A stretch of 64,000 nt of DNA from Mesostigma viride (Eukaryota; Streptophyta; Mesostigmatophyceae; Mesostigmatales; Mesostigmataceae). The stretch is from contig RPFO01000389.1 of NCBI GenBank assembly GCA_009746045.1, forward strand, positions 1,790,482 through 1,854,481. The letters run 5' to 3'. Below are positions 40,538 through 50,916 of this stretch, piece after piece (the first letter of the stretch is position 1; every line of letters starts with the position of its first letter). The notes under the pieces are model-generated. The model saw nothing but the letters and a program-made list of their open reading frames with translations. It made no database searches and was not told the DNA's origin. A program made the translations under genes and the position numbers.

Positions 40538-43500
40538 TCATTCCCATGCTTCCTCCTCCTCATCATCGCTACTCTCGCTACTCTCACAAACAAAAGAAAG
40601 TTGGGGCTCTTCCGCCCCCGTCTCAGCGTCGGCCGCGGCACCATCCTGAAAAAACTTTTCGCGGCCAAAGGCATTAGCCGCATGAGGGCACCCGCAGATG
40701 AACTTTAAGACTTCCTCCAACGTGGTGTACGTCGCTCCCTTGCCGTCGGACCAAACCGTCTCGATCTTCAAAGCCCCGCCATTCTCATGTACTTCTGTGA
40801 CCCACCCGTGAAAACGGGTCTTGGCAGCACCCCACAAGGCGCACAGCCTTCTCCCTTTCAGCGCATGCAGCCCGTGCTCAACAAAGTGTGCCGCACATGC
40901 AGCTTTTGACGTCGCTGCAGCAGCTTGCTGCGTTTGAAAACCAGCAAAGTGCACGTGTGGATGGTCATCTAAGGCCTGGAGGGTTGCACGAGATAGCTTA
41001 CGTGCTGCTGTCAGCGACGGAGTGTGGACAGCCTGCCCTGATGCACCAACTGTTCAGTGTTGAACGATGATTTCCGATGCCGACACCGTCAGGCCCGGCC
41101 CACCGCCTGCGAGCGAGAGCTTGTTAAACTGCCCTTCCCAGGAGGGTGAGTAAAACACGGAAACAGTCAGAGTCCCGCGTGAACGAACAGTAGACGCATC
41201 CATGAACTTCACCAAGAGCTCCTCTGGCCAGGGCATGCCTTCCCCGCACGTCACCGCAGGTCTCTTGATGATGAGAAAGTCTCCGCGGGAGATAATGCCG
41301 GGATTTACGGAAAAAATATGATCCGCAGTCGCAATGGTCCGTGCACCACCGGTGGCATCCGCAGGAGAATTGGAGGCAACTCCAGTAGGAGGATTGGAGG
41401 CAAGCGTGGCAGGCGTGGCAGATGCGGCCGGCAGGCGCTCAGCCTCGCGTCGCGCCCGGTGAATGGCAGTTTGCACCTCATGCCGGCGGTGGCCTGCATG
41501 GCTGATAATTGGGTGCAGCGGCGCTTCCAAAGCACGGGCAGCCCGCATCACCGCCTGATCCCCTGCACTGTGGAGGCAAAAAGGGAGGGGCTTGTGTTTT
41601 TTCTGCTCCCTGCACTCCGTCAGAGCTTGGATCATGCGGTCAAACACCGACGCTTCTTCTTCCACTTGCTCCGGCTCAGCGGGGAAGCCGCGGATCTCCT
41701 CGTTGATCTCTGCTTGCTTTGCATCCGTCATGATGTCTGGAAACACTCGGTTGAGTTTAGAGCAATGACGGCGGATTGCGCGATCGCCATCCCAATCCGC
41801 AAACGCGGCAACACCTGGGCTGCCCTTGGGCGCCTTGGTCGCCTCCATGACTAGCACGCCGCGGAGCTCTTTGCCATCACTCACACGCTTCGAAGAGACA
41901 GTAACCATGTCGCATGGCTCCTCGTTCGGCCCAAGAGGCCTCCAACAGTTGGCGGGCACATCAGCTAACGCCTCTGCCGTGGCAAGTCGGTAGCGCAAAA
42001 AGCAGTCATCACCAACGTCCGCCCCTGCCCCTTCATCGTGATGGCCGAATAGCTCGATATCAAATATCTTGCTGACCGGCCGATGCTCCACCACAGGTTG
42101 GTTGGTTGACGCGTCCATAACCACGTCAGCAGACTTGACCCAACGCCCAAGATCTGGGTCCATGCAGCCTCGAAGCCACGTTGTGAAGTCCAGCGCTGCA
42201 TTGACGAGCTGCAAGCAACAAGCATAGAACAAACAGTTGCAATAAGAGGCGAGTAAGCAAGGTGATTATTGGTTAACTATGGCATGCTAAATGACAAAGC
42301 CCCCACCTACAAACACGCTCTATATATATAAAATCATGTACCCTATAAATATATGTAGAATGTATGGGTATATATTCTCAGAGAATGATAAATCACAGGG
42401 GCGAGATTGGCATGCTACATATGGAAAAGAAGAAGAACCCGGAAGAAATTCATAGAATTTTAAAGAAAACCAACCTTGGCAGATGGCGGCAGTGGGCTTA
42501 TTGTCGCCATGCTCCCGGATGGGCCTTGCTCGTTGAAGTGTGCAAAGGCACGCGTCAGCCCTTGCAACACATCTTGAAATGTCAGCATGAGCACCGGTGC
42601 GAGATCTGACACGCGGTTCTTCATCCCGTTGTACCACCGGATAAACCAACCAAATCTCTGATCAGCGTCATTATGGGTGTGCCCCGGGGGCAGGCGGCAC
42701 ACCCTGATGAGAGAAAAGAGACGGCGGTTAATGAGAACCGCTAGAAAGCCCAATAGCTCGCTATTCATGTTGTCCCCACCCCCGTCCACTTGAAGGACGA
42801 GTGTCGTGGCAAGGCCAAACTCGCGGATCTCAGGATTGTGGGACCTTTCCCATGGTCGCTCAACCACCACTTCCAACAATTGGTGTGTGAGCAGCGTCGC
42901 AGTGACACGCCCTGAATTACCAGAAACCTCAGAATTGGCTACCCAAGGCATAATCACCCAGAAGTACGTCCTCACTCCGTGCAAAATCGAGCAAACCAGC
43001 TGGTAGGGTATATGTAGCTTGCGGCTGCTAAGCCACTCTTTCGAGGCGCTGCCCCTGGTTGGAACCGCCGTCTTCATTTTCGCCAGACCATCGATGACTA
43101 TGGAAACAAAATAGTGCTTGGCGCCCTCAAACCTTCGTTGCAGGTAAGCCATCTGTTCCCCATTAAAGAAGTCGGTGTGATCAGCTAACTTCTCTTTGAA
43201 AGCCTCCCACCGGGCCCGGTCAGTGGTCCGATAAGACAAGATGGCATCCTTTAACTTCCGGCAGCGGGAGCACTCACCCATAATTTTCGTGCGATATTTC
43301 TCAATCCGGACTCGCATGCTTACTCTCACTGCTTCAAAAATTGTCCTGAAAAGCGAAATGCTAACTACAGGTGTTCCGTAGTCCTGCTGCTCTGCAGTGT
43401 AGTCCGAGTATAAAGTCTTCTTGCACGGTTGCTCAATGATGCTGGCGCCATCCCGGGGATCCTTCTCAACTGCTGGGCAGAACCAACGCCGAATCCACAG

Positions 43501-44106
43501 CTCACAAAGCGCCTTGGCCTCCCCAATCTTGGCAGACAATGACCGGGATACCCCAATGCGCCGTCCAGCAGTGCTACCCAAGCCGGACTCCAAATCACGA
43601 TCGCCAGGCAAAGGTCGAGGGCGGGTTGTCTCCTTGACAGCCGCGTGCCACATATTGGGGTTGATATACAAAGCACGGCGGAAAGCGGCTTCACACATGC
43701 GATGCCGAAACGGGGTTGCCGACTCTGGCTGATGCCTGTCAGCTGGGTAAGTAACGTAGCCATCCACTGCGAAAAGGAAGCCCTCGTCTCGACTGCGTTT
43801 GTGACGCAAGCTCCCCGGAATTTCATCTTCTTTCTGACCCGCTTGGTAAAGCTGGTTCGATATCAAATGTTTCCGATCCGCCTGCTTCGGCTTGGACCAA
43901 AAGTCTGCCCTCATCGCTCTTATCTCCTCGAAATGCACGCTTCGCAAACAATGGCGGCCACACCCACAGTCCCAGTCCCTGCTAAGTGCCGCAGCACAGG
44001 ACGCATCCGTGGTGCATTTCGCTAAGACGGCGGCAGCGCTAAGACGGAGCCCTCGTCTCGCCATGACGAGCAACACGACCACCAGGACAAGCAGCGAGAA
44101 TAGCAT
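40538..44106 (-). CDS. DDE-like transposase candidate, two or three exons
   Basis: Exon 1 (44106-42475) encodes 544 residues. Its N-terminus has CGCGRHCLRSVHFEEIRAMR, typical of a conserved eukaryotic family of unknown function. CSRCRKLK (279-286) may bind zinc. An RNase H-fold-like set follows: VSIVIDGLAKMKT (Asp339), LVLQVDGGGDNMNSE (Asp441) and GHTHNDADQRF (476-485). An intron (42474-42209, GTTG...CAG, phase 0) leads to exon 2 (42208-41057), coding LVNAALDFTTWLRGCMDPDL and onward. One in-frame TGA (41056-41054) separates it from TVGASGQAVHTPSLTAARKL, open to 40538 with an acidic SSDDEEEEAWE end. I recall the GHTHxDxD pattern from the family called DUF7869; that name needs checking. The start may lie further upstream. 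Confidence 0.6.
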
Positions 44107-44178
44107 TCAAAAAACCTGCGCCCCCGCATCGGGCTCCATAATGCCCAGGCCCTTCATGGCTTTAGGAACTGCGTAATA

Positions 44179-44442
44179 TTATACGGTCGCTTGCTTTTTT
44201 TTTTTTTCATCATCTACACCTGTCTCCACGGATACAGGGCCTGTATCCATGGTCAGGTTCTCTTGCCCCGGTGGTGCAGGGCCGGGATCCATGGTGTCCC
44301 TTTCCATCGCTGGTGCTTCCATCGCTTCCATCGCTGGTGCTTCCATCGCTGGTTCATTATCATAATTATCATTTACATGTAAAGACAGGGCATTCTGGAG
44401 TAAAATTTGGTGGTGCAACGGTGCAACGGTGCAACGGTGCAA
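44179..44442 (-). CDS. Divergent exon related to the first exon of the plus-strand gene
   Basis: The minus strand encodes APAMEAMEAPAMERDTMDPG, PAPPGQENLTMDTGPVSVET and GVDDEKKKKQATV before a TAA. The plus strand at 44811-44968 encodes APAMEKDAVAPPDTMDPGHA, PPGQEKQTNDTGPVSV and GVDYEERKKMQAAV. The copies are in head-to-head inversion around the central palindrome. It may be an upstream exon of the DDE-like gene or only the mirror image of the other gene's exon. The ATG at 44442 lies within the array and is not trusted; 44325 or so is a more likely start. Confidence 0.4.
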   Translation of the reverse strand: MHRCTVAPLHHQILLQNALSLHVNDNYDNEPAMEAPAMEAMEAPAMERDTMDPGPAPPGQENLTMDTGPVSVETGVDDEKKKKQATV

Positions 44443-44667
44443 CGGTGCAACGGTGCAACGGCCAGTGATTGGCCCGTTCCTGATTTGCTGACATGCAGCC
44501 TAGTAAAAATTGGCCGCAAATTCGTCCGGCCGCACGTGGGCACAAGATTTGCGGCCAATTTTTACTAGGCGCATATCACAAAATCAGCAACGGGCCAATC
44601 ACTGGCCGTTGCACCGTTGCACCGTTGCACCGTTGCACCGTTGCACCGTTGCACCGTTGCACCGGCA
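44411..44667. repeat. Central palindrome flanked by inverted CACCGTTG arrays
   Basis: The left array (44411-44461, reverse sense) and right array (44606-44667) enclose arms of about 65-70 bp. Arm blocks are GGCCAGTGATTGGCCCGTT (left) with AACGGGCCAATCACTGGCC (right), and CCTAGTAAAAATTGGCCGCA with its reverse complement. The loop near 44522-44547 holds CCGGCCGCACGTGGGC. Similarity continues outside the arrays through AATTTGGTGG/CCACCAAATT. Confidence 0.9.
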
Positions 44668-44819
44668 CACCGTGCCACCACCAAATTGTACTCCACCGGT
44701 GTGCGGCGTGGGACACAACAACAACAACAACAATGGCGGCGTGCCACCACCATTAATTTTGTACTCCGTGCCACCACCATTTGGTCTTTACATGTAGGGG
44801 ATATCGGAAAGCACCAGCG

Positions 44820-47614
44820 ATGGAAAAGGACGCAGTAGCCCCACCAGACACAATGGATCCCGGCCATGCACCACCGGGGCAAGAGAAGCAGACAAATGAT
44901 ACAGGCCCTGTATCCGTGACAGGTGTAGATTATGAAGAAAGGAAGAAAATGCAAGCGGCCGTGTATCACAAGGGCGCAGTGAATGAACTTGAGAGAATAC
45001 TTGCCTCTGGTGCTTCGGATGATGAAGCCGACCGTGTCACTGGGAAATCTCAGGTAAATTTATGACAGGGGAAATCCGGCTGTTATTTTACCAAAGGTAT
45101 ATTACAATAAGTGCAGTTCTTGGCGTTTGGAATCATGACATTGCTTGTGCTATTGCTCTTGAATTGCATTTTACCAAAGGAATATTACAATAAGAGCAGT
45201 TCTTGGCGTTTGGAATCATGTGACATTGCTTGTGCTATTGCTCTTGAACTGCATTTTACCAAAGGAATATTACAATAAGTGCAGTTCTTGGCGTTTGGAA
45301 TCATGACATTGCTTGTGCTATTGCTCTTGAACTGCATTTTACCAAAGGAATATTACAATAAGTGCAGTTCTTGGCGTTTGGAATCATGACATTGCTTGTG
45401 CTATTGCTCTTGAATTGCAACAGGCACCATCGCAGGACCCAGTTGCGCAGAAGTGCCTCGTCAAGTATCTGGGATATTTGGGGGTGCTCGTGAAGGGAGC
45501 CGGCAGCCTCTCGATTGCATCCCGGGGTGCTACTGCGGCCAAGCCAGTTGTGCTTCACATGCTCGACGTGGGCAAGGGTTTTCCAACCAACAGCAGGTTC
45601 ATCAACGGTATTCCTCAGATAACCGTTCCAGAGCACAACATCACACGAGCTCACAACTTCTACACGCTGTCTGATGAAAAGGATTCCCTGGCCCAACTAG
45701 ACACCAAGAGTGACTGGCCTCCGCTGTATGTTTCGTGCAAAAAGGCTGGCTCTCGTAGCACCGCCAAGGTGACGTCGTTCTCCATCGGTGACATCTGCAG
45801 TCATGCGGATCCTGAGCTAATGCGTGACCTGCGTGCCACTCCCACGGGCAACACTGCTGTGCGGCTTGTCATCCTCGGACTCGCTTGTGTGAGGGCAGCC
45901 AGCACTGGCCATGAGTACCAGTCCTTTGTGGCGTTGGTGCGTCCCATTTACAGCTGCGAGGAAGGAGAATGGAAGGTTACCTCATTCGCCTCCGGTGAAA
46001 TCCGTGTAGCGTGGTGCCGACCATATAACTTGACGGTTGACCCTGTCGCCACCGCCGAATTACATTGCAATTCGAGTACTACCTTGGCGGATGCCATGGC
46101 GGACATCACGTCAGTGTTTACCCGCCAGGAGTCGCGCATCAACCAGTTAAGGAGCGCGACCAACAAGACCACCGGGCAGGGCTATCTTAATTGTAAGTAT
46201 CTCAGATCGGTTTTGCATTGTTGACATTCATACGCTAGAACATGCCATGCGCAATCCAACCGCAGCCGAGCGCAAACCACACTGGCGCATATGATCAATG
46301 TGCATACTAGAAGACACCATCAGGAGCACTCTATTTGTAAGCACCATAAAACATTAATTTCCAAGTATTGTTGATGTAAAATGTCAATTTCTGTATGCGT
46401 GCATGTTTACAATTCAGGTGCTCGCTGTCGTCCCGCCTGCTCCATCCGATGAAGATGAAGATGAAGATGAAAGCGGGGGCGATGCCAGCTATGACCTGGA
46501 CGATTAAGAGGAGGTGGAGGAGGAGCACAATGATGGGGAAGGGGGGGGTGACGATGGCAGCGAGGAACAAACATCACCCGTCAAGCCCAAGAAGCGCGCC
46601 TTGAAGGCGGCGGGGGGGGGGGTCCAGCGGAGCTTGCGCCCTGCACGCCAGCTTGAATACCAGGGCGGGAAGGCACTGCCGCCTCGCGCAGGAAAGTCAG
46701 CACCGTCCGAGAGTGCGATGCCAGCAGCTCCCCCGGCAGCTCCCCCGGCAGGGTGGCTAGCGCCCCTTACTCAGGGGTTGCAAGCAGCACAGGCAGCAAT
46801 CGCAGAGCTGAAGGACTGGGTGGGGTTTCAAGCGAAGCAAGGGAGGAAGAAGGCGCCGCCGTCTGTGGCTATGCAGATCGCTGATTTGAATGCAAAGGTT
46901 CCCAAGTGCCAATCATCATTGGCAGCGCGTGCAAAGCCGGCTGCCGCCCCAGAGAACCCCGCGACTGCGAAGCTGAAGGAACATGTCAAATCCCTGACGG
47001 AGAGGGTTGATGCTTTGGAAAGGGAACGAGTGCCATGCACGCCTGTTGAATGTGCTCCAACCTCAAGCCGCGGCACGGAGTTTCACCGGCCGACCATTCC
47101 TGCTGCGCCTCCCACATTGCGGCAACGTGAAGGCTTCACCGGCATGCAGGGGGCAGAATGGCAGCCGGCAAGCCGCGAGCCAGAGCCGCGCAAGGGCGCA
47201 CCCGCGATCGATGGGGCAAGGAAGCTGGATTGGCAAGATGAGCCAGAGCCGCGCACGCGCGCACCCGCGATCGATGAGGCAAGGAAGCTGGATTGGCAAG
47301 ATGAATCGCATGGCCTGTACGAGCCTTATGACTCCTATTATATGGCCCACGGTGAGCCCTTGCAGGGCGCTTACCGTTATGCCGCCATGAGGGAGCCAGA
47401 TAGGCCACATTATGCTGAGAGACATTATGCAGCAACTCAGCATACTCGTCTCACGACTCACAGCAACTTTGATGATGAACGCATGCGTGCTCGCAGCGCC
47501 CCCGCCCCCCGCCCCCCGCCCACCGCCCCTCCATCGCGGAAAAGGCATCAGTCGTACTCGCAAGATGCAAATGAGCGAGGGGAACCAGTTTATTATGGTT
47601 CATGTTCATATTGA
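44820..47614 (+). CDS. Multi-exon gene of unknown function, divergent partner of the DDE-like gene
   Basis: Exon 1 (44820-45053, 78 codons, MEKDAVAPPDTMDPG) ends at CAG/GTAAAT. Exon 2 (45424-46192) starts after GCAACAG and encodes APSQDPVAQKCLVKYLGYLG to SRINQLRSATNKTTGQGYLN before GTAAGT. Exon 3 starts at 46428 after ATTCAG: VLAVVPPAPSDEDEDEDESG, an in-frame TAA (46505-46507), then EEVEEEHNDGEGGGDDGSEE, a basic patch, a coiled-coil-like LKEHVKSLTERVDALERERV, a duplicated RKLDWQDE unit and an Arg/Pro-rich end at 47614. Exon 2 ends in phase 1 but exon 3 reads in phase 0, so one junction or base is wrong. No domain is recognised. Confidence 0.45.
45089..45420 (+). repeat. 82-bp tandem repeat, four copies, inside intron 1 of the plus-strand gene
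   Basis: Each unit has TTACCAAAGG, ATATTACAATAAGTGCAGTT, GGCGTTTGGAATCATGACAT and TTGCTATTGCTCTTGAA. The last copy runs up to the splice acceptor (GAATTGCAACAG). Copies differ by only a few bases. Confidence 0.93.
47179..47305 (+). repeat. 66-bp direct duplication within exon 3
   Basis: GAGCCAGAGCCGCGCA through AAGCTGGATTGGCAAGATGA occurs twice in frame and duplicates a 22-residue segment containing APAID-ARKLDWQDE. Confidence 0.9.
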
Positions 47615-47871
47615 TCGTGTTTGCACCTCTTTGTCAGTTTTCAGCCATTTATTCAGCTTTTTTATGCTGTGATGTATTAGTTGGCGAACAAAGGAATTGT
47701 GGTTGCGATCACGTAGTACTTGCTTCTCCATATGTTACATGTAGGAGACATTGGAGACAATGCTGATAATCAATCAATATTTGTCTCAAGTAATCATCAA
47801 TATTTTATTTTGCCACGTGCTTGCATTACTTGCGTAGGAAAAGTCAAAAAATGATGTGTCAAGACATGTCA

Positions 47872-48385
47872 CGGTGGCACGGTGCAACGGTGCAACGGTG
47901 CGACGGTGCAACGGTGCAACGGTGCAACGGTGGCACAGCGGCACCCCACGTTGGGCAGTGCTTGTGGGCAATATAACATTAGTATTGGACGTTATGTTAC
48001 CTCGTGACACCATACAGCATCATAAAATGGTAGTTTTATGGTGCAACGGTGCAACGGTGCAACGGTGCAACGGTGCAACGGTGGCACAGTGGCACCCCAC
48101 TTTAGGCAGTGCTTGTGGACATTATAACATTAGTATTGGACGTTAGGTTACCTCGTGACACCATACAAAATCATAAAATGGTAGTTTTATGGTGCAACGG
48201 TGCAACGGTGCAACGGTGCAACGGTGCAACGGTGCAACGGTGCAACGGTGGCACAGTGGCACCCCACTTTAGGCAGTGCTTGTGGACATTATAACATTAG
48301 TATTGGACGTTAGGTTACCTCGTGACACCATACAAAATCATAAAATGGTAGTTTTATGGTGCAACGGTGCAACGGTGTCAAAACA
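47872..48385 (-). repeat. Right arrays of the 8-bp satellite (reverse sense)
   Basis: Four arrays of GTGCAACG (near 47872-47934, 48040-48084, 48191-48250 and 48357-48377) are separated by ~105-bp spacers. The spacers share GCAGTGCTTGTGGACATTAT and ATAAAATGGTAGTTTTATGG. The spacers differ from those on the left, although both contain GGTTACCT...TGACACC. Confidence 0.95.
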
Positions 48386-48655
48386 TGATGAGACACTTAC
48401 CTCCTAGCTTTGGACCTAAGAGAGGTACAAAATAACAAAGTTGAAAAAAAGTCAAATTGTACTAGTGCTGGAGTACAATTCCAGGTGTGCTTATTAGGGA
48501 AGGGCGGGATGCACGAAGGGTAGGTGGGGGCATGTGGTTGGTCCTTGTCTTTTCACCGCCCAAGCGATGGCGATGTAGCATGCATTATACATTTATTCGT
48601 GCATTAAAAATCACTTTCCTTACAGGGGCAGCTCACGTAGGTGGAACAGTGTTCC
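48386..48655. other. Flank of the array-bounded region
   Basis: GAGTACAATTCCAGGTGTGC near 48470 is the inverse of GCACACCTGGAATTGTACT near 39416. GGGTAGGTGGGGGCA near 48515 also occurs near 39374, in direct sense. No gene. Confidence 0.5.
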
Positions 48656-48865
48656 AACTCCGGTAGGTGGGACAAATTCAGCAAAGCGGGACATGTTCAG
48701 GTGTCCCACCTAACTGAAATTATGTCCCACCTTGTTGAATTTGGAAAAACATGGTGTCCCACCTACCGGCATTTGTGATACAGGTCTGTCTCACCTACCC
48801 GAACTTGAAGCTGTGTCCCACCTAACTGTATATTTCTATGTGTCCCACCTTCCTGAATGTAGTGG
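48656..48865 (+). repeat. Degenerate minisatellite with GTCCCACCT core
   Basis: GTCCCACCTA-type words recur about every 35 bp near 48697, 48724, 48757, 48815 and 48841, with an inverted GGTGGGAC near 48665. The flanking bases vary (AACTGAA, TGTTGAA, ACCGGCA). Confidence 0.6.
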
Positions 48866-49104
48866 CTACGCACATATGGGCTCTATGTGTCATACTCCTA
48901 CATATGTTATACATACATGTCCCTATTACTCCTATGGGGCATGCTACCTATTCTGCACGTTTGCTCATGGCGTAGGGACACTTGATCTGTGTGCAACCGA
49001 TAATACGCTGGAAATTAAATCAATCAAGTGCAAATATGGTAGTTCTTGCAGATTTGTATGACAACATTGTTATTGTTATATGGTGCATGGGGGTGGGGTT
49101 AGAA

Positions 49105-49415
49105 ACCCCCACCCCCACCCCACTTCACCGCACTTCACCCCACTTCACCCCACTTCACCCCACTTCACCCCACTTCACCCCACTTTACCCCACTTCACCC
49201 CACTTCACCCCACTTCACCCCACTTCACCCCACTTCACCCCACTTCACCCCACTTCCCACCCCCCACCCCCACCCACCCCCACCCCCCCCCCCCACCCCC
49301 ACCCCCACCCCCACCCCACCCCACCCCCACCCCCACCCCACCCCCACCCCACCCCCACCCCCACCCCACCCCCACCCCCACCCCACCCCCACCCCACCCC
49401 ACCCCCACCATATAA
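49105..49415 (+). repeat. Minisatellite of CACTTCACCC and CACCCC units
   Basis: CACTTCACCC is repeated about 13 times (49125-49255), then (CACCCC)n/(CCCAC)n runs to about 49410. The strand is almost free of G. Confidence 0.95.
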
Positions 49416-49712
49416 CAACAACATAACAACACCACGATAAGAAATGACATCGTGGTGCAGTCGCCACCGCCGTCATCAAGGAGACAACCTGCGCAGGCCA
49501 GAAATCGGGAGAATTCGGGCAATCATGTACAAGACAACAGGCTCCAGGTCAGCCAAGCGCTCGTACATGCGAAACTTGATGACTGGGTCTGCAATCGCCA
49601 TAATCCAAGTGATGCACATGTACAACCACGTCATAACTCGGAAGCTTTGGATTAGGATCATAAAAGATTGACTCAAACAATTACCGTGCTAGCAAGATGT
49701 GGGCAAGAGAAT
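49416..49712. other. Unassigned stretch before element F
   Basis: A frame at 49444-49671 (+) encodes SAKRSYMRNLMTGSAIAIIQ and a short basic end. The minus strand encodes a hydrophobic frame (49676-49476). Neither shows a known domain; at most this is one exon of an unknown gene. Confidence 0.25.
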
Positions 49713-50446
49713 TGTTGCACGGATGCAACATGCCATTTGTGGTATTAAATTATCCGTCCCGGTCGATCGGCGCCGACCGTAATCCGGCGCCAGTGCCGAG
49801 GCCATAGTATAGTTGGCAGCCGAGGCAATCCGTGTGGAAGTAAGTGTAGAAGTTTTGCTGACGAACTCGGCCTTTGCGCCGTAGGCAGACCTAGCGCCTG
49901 AACGGGAGTTACCGGACAGCCAAGTGGCACTGCACATGCGTTATGATGGTACCTACGGACATTTGGATATTTTTCAGGAGAGGCCTCTAGCCGTACTGGT
50001 CTTTAACGTGTTCTAGACGGTTCGAGAAGCCCGTCCCCGCGGACCTCACGTCATGCCTGGTTGGCAGCGCCAGGCGCAGCCACCAACGGGGACGAAGGGA
50101 CAAAATAGGAAGGCACGAGCTATGCCAGCAATCCGGACCTTGTATCGTAATTTACCACGTTGCTCTACAGATTATTTACCATCGCTTAATCCTGGAGTGT
50201 AAATCTCCTGTGGGCTCGAGTGTGAATCCCTCGCCTACTGGGTGTAAGTCTTCCCGCATTGAGTGTTTTAATCTGTGTGGTAACATTGTAATATACGAAA
50301 CCGGTTTTCCGGGTTTGAGCTTATTCGTATTGTGTGACGAGTATTCTTAAGCCACCATCGTGCGCTGTGACGCATAGGAAGTCAAAGGTCTTTCGCATTC
50401 GTTCTCAATCCTTAAGGCGCTATTTTAAATAGCCATACGTGTTAAA
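49713..50446 (+). repeat. 5' LTR of element F
   Basis: 734 bp. It starts TGTTGCACGGATGCAACA, which can fold as a 7-bp hairpin, and ends ACGTGTTAAA, so the 3' end is not the usual CA. TGGACTCGGAGGAAACT directly inside (from 50448) begins with TGG and is the likely tRNA primer-binding site; the tRNA was not identified. Confidence 0.92.
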
Positions 50447-50916
50447 CTGGACTCGGAGGAAACTTTCCTAGTGGCCTCTATCCCGTCCCGTTTTTCTGTA
50501 ATCTGATCCGGATCAGCAACGGAATTATATAAGGGCCGGAACCCTTACTAATTCCGCTTGCAGTAATTCATTGTGGGGGTCGGATCCCCACAATCCTAAC
50601 TGCCCATACCCGTTACCCATATTGCGGTTCCTGCATGCCCCAACCTGGCCTTGTCCGGTTGACCTAAGGGATTCGTCCGGAAACGAATCTCCTTATATTG
50701 CGTGCTTTAAACGGAAACGCTTTGTGGGTTGCAATTTCACGCATTAGTTGGCGTCTTGGCCATTGCCCCATACCCTATATCTGGGATACATACTGTCAGC
50801 TCCGGCAAGCTGCAGTAATATCTCACGTCCTTTAATTGACGTATTTTTGTGCTTAATTTGTCATCCCGCCAAGGTGACTAGAGGCACATTGTTCACACTT
50901 TACCAGCCACCACGCG

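Larger units (their letters stand above)
39534..48385. mobile_element. Candidate large DNA transposon with two divergent genes
   Basis: CACCGTTG arrays point inward from the left end and in the reverse sense from the right end (47872-48377). Inverted arrays also flank a central palindrome (44411-44667). Between them lie a minus-strand DDE-like gene and a plus-strand gene of unknown function. AATTGTACT-type words flank several arrays. No target duplication or exact ends were found. This is inference from architecture. Confidence 0.4.

Noticed and set aside
49105-49415. Telomere-like repeat
   Set aside because: CACTTCACCC and CACCCC units do not match known telomere units and lie inside the contig between other elements.
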